Below are positions 14,749 through 17,648 of a DNA stretch of 17,648 nucleotides, piece after piece (the first letter of the stretch is position 1; the number at the start of each line of letters is the position of its first letter). The stretch comes from an uncultured Burkholderiales bacterium (GTDB lineage Bacteria; Pseudomonadota; Gammaproteobacteria; Burkholderiales; Burkholderiaceae_E), in NCBI GenBank assembly GCA_903923345.1, contig CAIXXI010000182.1, positions 1 through 17,648 on the forward strand, written 5' to 3'. A program made the translations under genes and the position numbers. The notes below the pieces were generated by a model. That model was not told the DNA's origin, ran no database searches, and saw only the letters and a list, made by a program, of their open reading frames with translations.

Positions 14749-15405
14749 ATGGACAGCCTGCAGCCGATCCCCCGACCCGCCGGCCTCATGCAGGCGGGTG
14801 TCGCGCCCGAAACGCACCCGCTGCGCCTTGAAATTGCAGCCGCGGCTGCGCAATTCATCGCCGACGGCGGTCTTGACTACGCCAGTGCCAAACGCAAAGC
14901 GATCGACGCCGTACTCGACGGGCGCCCACCGCCCCGCGGCATCCTGCCCGACAACCTCGAGATCGACCGGGCTCTGGCTGAACACCTCGACCTCTTCGAC
15001 CCTGACCATGCCTTGCGCGTGATGCGCATGCGCCGCGTGGCCCTCGACCTCATGCGCCGCCTGGCCGACTTTCAACCCTACCTGACCGGCGCCGTCTGGA
15101 AAGGCATCGTTGCCGAACATGCGCCGATACATCTGCAGCTCTTCTACGATGACGGCAAGGAAATCGAACTGCGACTGCTCAATGACGGCATCGAGTTCGA
15201 AGTCGACGAGATCGCGCATTTTCGCGACGGCGGGCGCACCCGCGTCGAAGCCTTGCAAATGATCTGGCGGGATGAGCCGGTGCTGATCTCCCTTTATGGC
15301 CACGACGACCTGCGCGGCGCGCTGCGCAGCACACCCCCTGAACGCGGAGACATCCTGGCCGTACAGGGATTGCTCGACGCACACCTGTCCGGAGGCCCAT
15401 CGTGA
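14749..15405 (+). CDS. Unrecognised 218-aa protein, possible degenerate nucleotidyltransferase fold
   Basis: I do not recognise a characterised family. The protein is soluble, without signal or membrane segment. The N-terminal third is helical and Ala-rich (29-58). The middle has an Arg/Met-rich helix (88-107). Then comes TGAVWKGIVAEHAPIHLQLF (113-132) followed by KEIELRLL (137-144). This spacing resembles the GSxxxGTA...SDIDLxL and third-carboxylate strands of nucleotidyltransferases, but the paired Asp residues are replaced (Pro126, His128), so catalysis by that route looks absent. This is inference from pattern only. It starts 34 bases from mpl in the opposite direction and overlaps the TlpA-family gene by 4 bases (GTGA), so the two are probably co-translated. 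The ATG at 14749 has no clear ribosome binding site; Met14 is an alternative. Confidence 0.85.
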   Translation: MDSLQPIPRPAGLMQAGVAPETHPLRLEIAAAAAQFIADGGLDYASAKRKAIDAVLDGRPPPRGILPDNLEIDRALAEHLDLFDPDHALRVMRMRRVALDLMRRLADFQPYLTGAVWKGIVAEHAPIHLQLFYDDGKEIELRLLNDGIEFEVDEIAHFRDGGRTRVEALQMIWRDEPVLISLYGHDDLRGALRSTPPERGDILAVQGLLDAHLSGGPS

Positions 15406-15962
15406 GCGAACCTGAAACCATCCCGCCCCGTAGCCCGCACAGGCGCCGCTGGCTGGTCGCGGCCCTGGGCGGCAGCGCGGCCGTGGTTGGCGCGGCCCTG
15501 GGTTGGCGCCTGTCAACGCCGACCATCGAACCGGATGAGGCGGTGCTGAGCTTTCGCACCCTGTCATTGCCCGATTCAGCCGGTAAACCCCTGGCGATGT
15601 CCCGCTTCACGGGCAAACCCCTGGTGATCAATTTCTGGGCAACCTGGTGCCCACCCTGCGTCGAAGAGATGCCGGAGTTATCCGCCCTGCATGCCGAGCT
15701 GGCACCCAAAGGACTGCACATGCTCGGCATCGCCATCGATTCCCCGGCCAAAGTGGCCGAATTCTCAGCAAAATCTGCGATGTCTTATCCTCTGGTCGTG
15801 GCTGGCATGAGTGGCTCCGAGTTGGGCCGCCAATTCGGTAATCCGTCAGGCATGCTGCCCTTCACGGCGGTGATCGACCGACGGGGCCGCATCGTCCAGC
15901 GGATCCCCGGCCGTGTTCGAATCGACTCCCTGCGGGCATCAATCCTCCAACTGCTGGCCTGA
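15402..15962 (+). CDS. TlpA-family thioredoxin-like thiol:disulfide oxidoreductase
   Basis: The product is 186 aa. An N-terminal basic-then-hydrophobic segment (RRRWLVAALGG onward, about 17-36) anchors it to the inner membrane with the domain in the periplasm. The thioredoxin fold has the active site NFWATWCPPC (77-86) with Cys83 and Cys86, followed by EEMPEL, and the cis-proline loop MLPFTAVIDRRG (151-162) with Pro153. TlpA/ResA-type proteins reduce disulfides during cytochrome c or oxidase maturation; the specific client is not visible. Translation starts at GTG 15402, with GGAGG six bases upstream, and overlaps the previous stop in a GTGA arrangement. aroQ follows 63 or more bases downstream. 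Confidence 0.93.
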   Translation: MSEPETIPPRSPHRRRWLVAALGGSAAVVGAALGWRLSTPTIEPDEAVLSFRTLSLPDSAGKPLAMSRFTGKPLVINFWATWCPPCVEEMPELSALHAELAPKGLHMLGIAIDSPAKVAEFSAKSAMSYPLVVAGMSGSELGRQFGNPSGMLPFTAVIDRRGRIVQRIPGRVRIDSLRASILQLLA

Positions 15963-15997
15963 CAGCATCGAGTGCCTGACCCGAAAGAGGTCGAAAC

Positions 15998-16027
15998 TGG
16001 ACATCTTTATGAAAACCGGTTCACAAT
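15998..16027 (+). promoter_or_regulatory. Possible promoter overlapping the aroQ start region
   Basis: TGGACA (15998-16003, 5/6 to -35) and CACAAT (16022-16027, 4/6 to -10) are 18 bases apart. Initiation near 16034 would exclude the ATG at 16026 and favour a TTG start at 16059 or 16062. This is a weak match found by eye, and it bears on the choice of aroQ start. Confidence 0.28.
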
Positions 16028-16505
16028 GGACGGCAATTTCGTCGAAGATGCCGCGATCTTGTTGAACAAAACTGTCTGGGTGCTGCACGGGCCCAACCTG
16101 AACCTGCTGGGCACGCGTGAGCCTCAAACCTACGGCTCAACCACGCTGGCCCAGATCGACGCCCTGCTCACTGAGGCGGGAAAGGCATCCGGCGTTCAGG
16201 TCGAGTGCTTCCAGAGCAATCACGAGGGCGCACTGGTTGATCGCATTCAGGCCGCGCGAGAGGCCGCTGTTTCGTTCATCGTCATCAATCCGGCCGCCTT
16301 CACGCACACAAGTGTCGCGATTCGCGATGCATTGGCAGCAGTGGCCGTCCCGTTCATCGAGGTGCACCTCTCCAATGTGCACCGCCGGGAGTCATTCAGA
16401 CACCACTCCTATCTGTCCGATCAGGCGGTCGGTGTGATCGCGGGTCTGGGGCCGAGCGGTTACCGCTTCGCGCTGCAATTTGCCATCGAGTCGATCCGCG
16501 ACTGA
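16026..16505 (+). CDS. aroQ: Type II 3-dehydroquinate dehydratase
   Basis: The product is 159 aa from this start. It dehydrates 3-dehydroquinate to 3-dehydroshikimate in the cytoplasm, two steps before shikimate. Type II signatures are VLHGPNLNLLGTREPQTYG (19-37) with catalytic Tyr36 and Arg31, FQSNHEG (62-68), VINPAAFTHTS (86-96) and EVHLSNVHRRESFRHHSYLS (112-131) with His114. The family start is usually only a few residues before VLHGPNLN. The ATG at 16026 therefore leaves an extra segment of roughly ten residues, and the tandem TTG codons at 16059 and 16062 (148 or 147 aa) are serious alternatives; a GTG at 15972 would be too long. No start has a strong ribosome binding site. It is placed between the TlpA-family gene and accB, the order recalled in Burkholderiales. 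Confidence 0.94.
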   Translation: MDGNFVEDAAILLNKTVWVLHGPNLNLLGTREPQTYGSTTLAQIDALLTEAGKASGVQVECFQSNHEGALVDRIQAAREAAVSFIVINPAAFTHTSVAIRDALAAVAVPFIEVHLSNVHRRESFRHHSYLSDQAVGVIAGLGPSGYRFALQFAIESIRD

Positions 16506-16545
16506 GCGGTCGCCGTCCCACTTTTCTGTTCAGGAACCCAGTCAC

Positions 16546-17019
16546 ATGGATTTGCGCAAGCTCAAGACCCTGATCGACCTGGTGGCCGAGTCAGGCATCG
16601 CCGAACTCGAAATCACCGAAGGCGAAGACAAAGTTCGCATCGTCAAGGGTCAGGCACCCGCGCCGGGCTATATGCCGATGATGCCCGCGCAGATGGCCAT
16701 GCAGCCGGTTGCCGCTGTTGCACCCGCCCCAGCCGGTGTTGTGGCTGCTGCACCGATGGCCGAGCCGTCGCCGGCAGAGCCCACCGGGCATGTGCTGAAG
16801 TCGCCGATGGTGGGCACCTTTTACCGTTCGGCGAACCCCAATTCGGCGCCCTTTGCCGAAGTCGGGGCGGTGGTGAAGGAAGGCGACACCCTGTGCATCA
16901 TCGAAGCGATGAAGCTCATGAACGAAATCGAGGCCGATGTCGCGGGCACCGTGAAGGCCATCCTCGTGGAGAACGGACAGCCGGTTGAGTACGGCCAGCC
17001 GTTGTTCGTCATTGAGTGA
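16546..17019 (+). CDS. accB: Biotin carboxyl carrier protein of acetyl-CoA carboxylase
   Basis: The product is 157 aa. It carries the biotin that AccC carboxylates and the carboxyltransferase uses to make malonyl-CoA, the first step of fatty acid synthesis. The N-terminal helical region (MDLRKLKTLIDLVAESGIAELEI) is followed by a flexible Pro/Ala/Met-rich linker (about 36-78). The biotinyl domain (80-157) carries the target motif EAMKLMNE with Lys123, and the TFYRS segment (91-95) begins the AccB thumb region. The ATG at 16546 has AGGA about ten bases upstream. It follows aroQ by 40 bases and precedes accC by four, forming the standard accBC operon. Confidence 0.97.
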   Translation: MDLRKLKTLIDLVAESGIAELEITEGEDKVRIVKGQAPAPGYMPMMPAQMAMQPVAAVAPAPAGVVAAAPMAEPSPAEPTGHVLKSPMVGTFYRSANPNSAPFAEVGAVVKEGDTLCIIEAMKLMNEIEADVAGTVKAILVENGQPVEYGQPLFVIE

Positions 17020-17023
17020 CCCC

Positions 17024-17648
17024 ATGTTCGACAAGATCCTGATCGCCAATCGAGGCGAGATTGCCTTGCGCATCCAGCGGGCCTGTCGTGAACTCGGCAT
17101 CAAGACCGTGGTGGTGCATTCGGAGGCGGACACCGAGGCCAAGTACGTCAAGCTCGCCGATGAGTCAGTCTGCATCGGACCGGCGAACTCGCGTGAGAGC
17201 TACCTCAATGTGCCAGCGATCATCAGCGCGGCCGAAGTCACCGATGCCGAAGCCATCCACCCCGGCTATGGCTTTCTGTCCGAGAATGCCGACTTTGCTG
17301 AGCGGGTCGAAAAAAGCGGCTTCGTCTTCATCGGCCCGCGTCCGGAGTCGATCCGCATCATGGGCGACAAGGTCAGCGCGAAAGACGCGATGCGGGCCGC
17401 AGGCGTGCCGGTGGTTCCGGGCTCCGAAGGCGCGCTGACGGACGAACCGCGGGAGATCGTCAAGATCGCGCGGGCTGTCGGCTATCCGGTGATCATCAAG
17501 GCCTCGGGCGGTGGCGGCGGGCGGGGCATGCGCGTGGTCAATACCGAGGCCGCCTTGCTGAATGCCGTGACCACCACTCGCGCCGAAGCAGGGGCTGCCT
17601 TCGGCAATCCGAACGTCTATCTCGAGAAGTTTCTGGAAAACCCGCGCC
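17024..17648 (+). CDS. accC: Biotin carboxylase subunit of acetyl-CoA carboxylase, C-terminus cut by window edge
   Basis: The first 208 residues of about 450 are visible. AccC carboxylates the biotin on AccB using ATP and bicarbonate. The N-terminal biotin carboxylase domain begins with MFDKILIANRGEIALRI, followed by EAIHPGYGFLSENADFA (76-92) and GDKVSAKDAM (114-123) with Lys116. The ATP-grasp domain starts with PVIIKASGGGGGRGMR (155-170), containing Lys159 and the glycine-rich loop. The start lies four bases after the accB stop with a weak GAGTGA upstream, consistent with coupling to accB. No frameshift is seen in the visible part. Confidence 0.97.
   Translation, partial: MFDKILIANRGEIALRIQRACRELGIKTVVVHSEADTEAKYVKLADESVCIGPANSRESYLNVPAIISAAEVTDAEAIHPGYGFLSENADFAERVEKSGFVFIGPRPESIRIMGDKVSAKDAMRAAGVPVVPGSEGALTDEPREIVKIARAVGYPVIIKASGGGGGRGMRVVNTEAALLNAVTTTRAEAGAAFGNPNVYLEKFLENPR

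Noticed and set aside
16009..16065. Short 18-codon frame before aroQ as a real leader peptide gene
   Set aside because: There is no run of regulatory codons or attenuator hairpin. It is kept as part of a finding but not annotated as a gene.
1..17648. Mobile element, CRISPR array, tRNA/rRNA, toxin-antitoxin or defence island
   Set aside because: No transposase, integrase, direct-repeat array, RNA gene signature or defence protein motif was seen, and gene content is core metabolism.

Overview
The window is a GC-rich stretch of bacterial chromosome that looks like a betaproteobacterium, most likely of the Burkholderiales type. The assignment rests on gene content and order recalled from that class: an RNB-domain exoribonuclease, a TonB-like protein, aroE and mtgA in one run, and mpl divergent from a TlpA-like gene, aroQ, accB and accC. 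No species can be named from the sequence alone. Genes are tightly packed, there is no gap over 200 bases, and I see no rRNA, tRNA, insertion sequence, CRISPR array or prophage.

Left half, bases 1-9124, all on the minus strand. In transcription order: an RNB-family exoribonuclease, a TonB-C-terminal-domain protein, shikimate dehydrogenase (aroE) and monofunctional transglycosylase (mtgA) form a compact run with short gaps or overlaps. A 191-base gap with a candidate promoter leads into mgtE (Mg2+ channel), then a thiolase-like protein and a small zinc-ribbon/OB-fold (DUF35) partner joined by a 4-base stop/start overlap. A possible hairpin terminator follows, then a PhoX-family (DUF839) Tat-exported protein that runs off the left edge.

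Centre, 9125-12761. A 106-base divergent region separates the exoribonuclease from an AIM24/TIGR00266-family protein on the plus strand. This converges on an SDR oxidoreductase (FabG-like, minus), which diverges across 174 bases from a D-aminoacylase-type amidohydrolase with a TTG start (plus).

Right part, 12749-17648. The amidohydrolase converges, with a 13-base overlap, on a minus-strand pair: mpl (murein tripeptide recycling) and a YqiA-type alpha/beta hydrolase. Only 34 bases separate mpl from a divergent plus-strand run: an unrecognised 218-aa protein, a TlpA-family thioredoxin-like protein, aroQ (type II dehydroquinase), accB and the first part of accC. aroE and aroQ are two shikimate pathway enzymes, mtgA and mpl serve peptidoglycan synthesis and recycling, and accB/accC start fatty acid synthesis.

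This is mostly ordinary core genome and I find no convincing new multi-gene system. The best points for a second look are the thiolase-like/DUF35 pair whose thiolase member appears to lack both canonical catalytic cysteines, the unrecognised 218-aa protein with what looks like a degenerate nucleotidyltransferase motif, the mpl divergent start region without ribosome binding sites, and the structured leader of mgtE.
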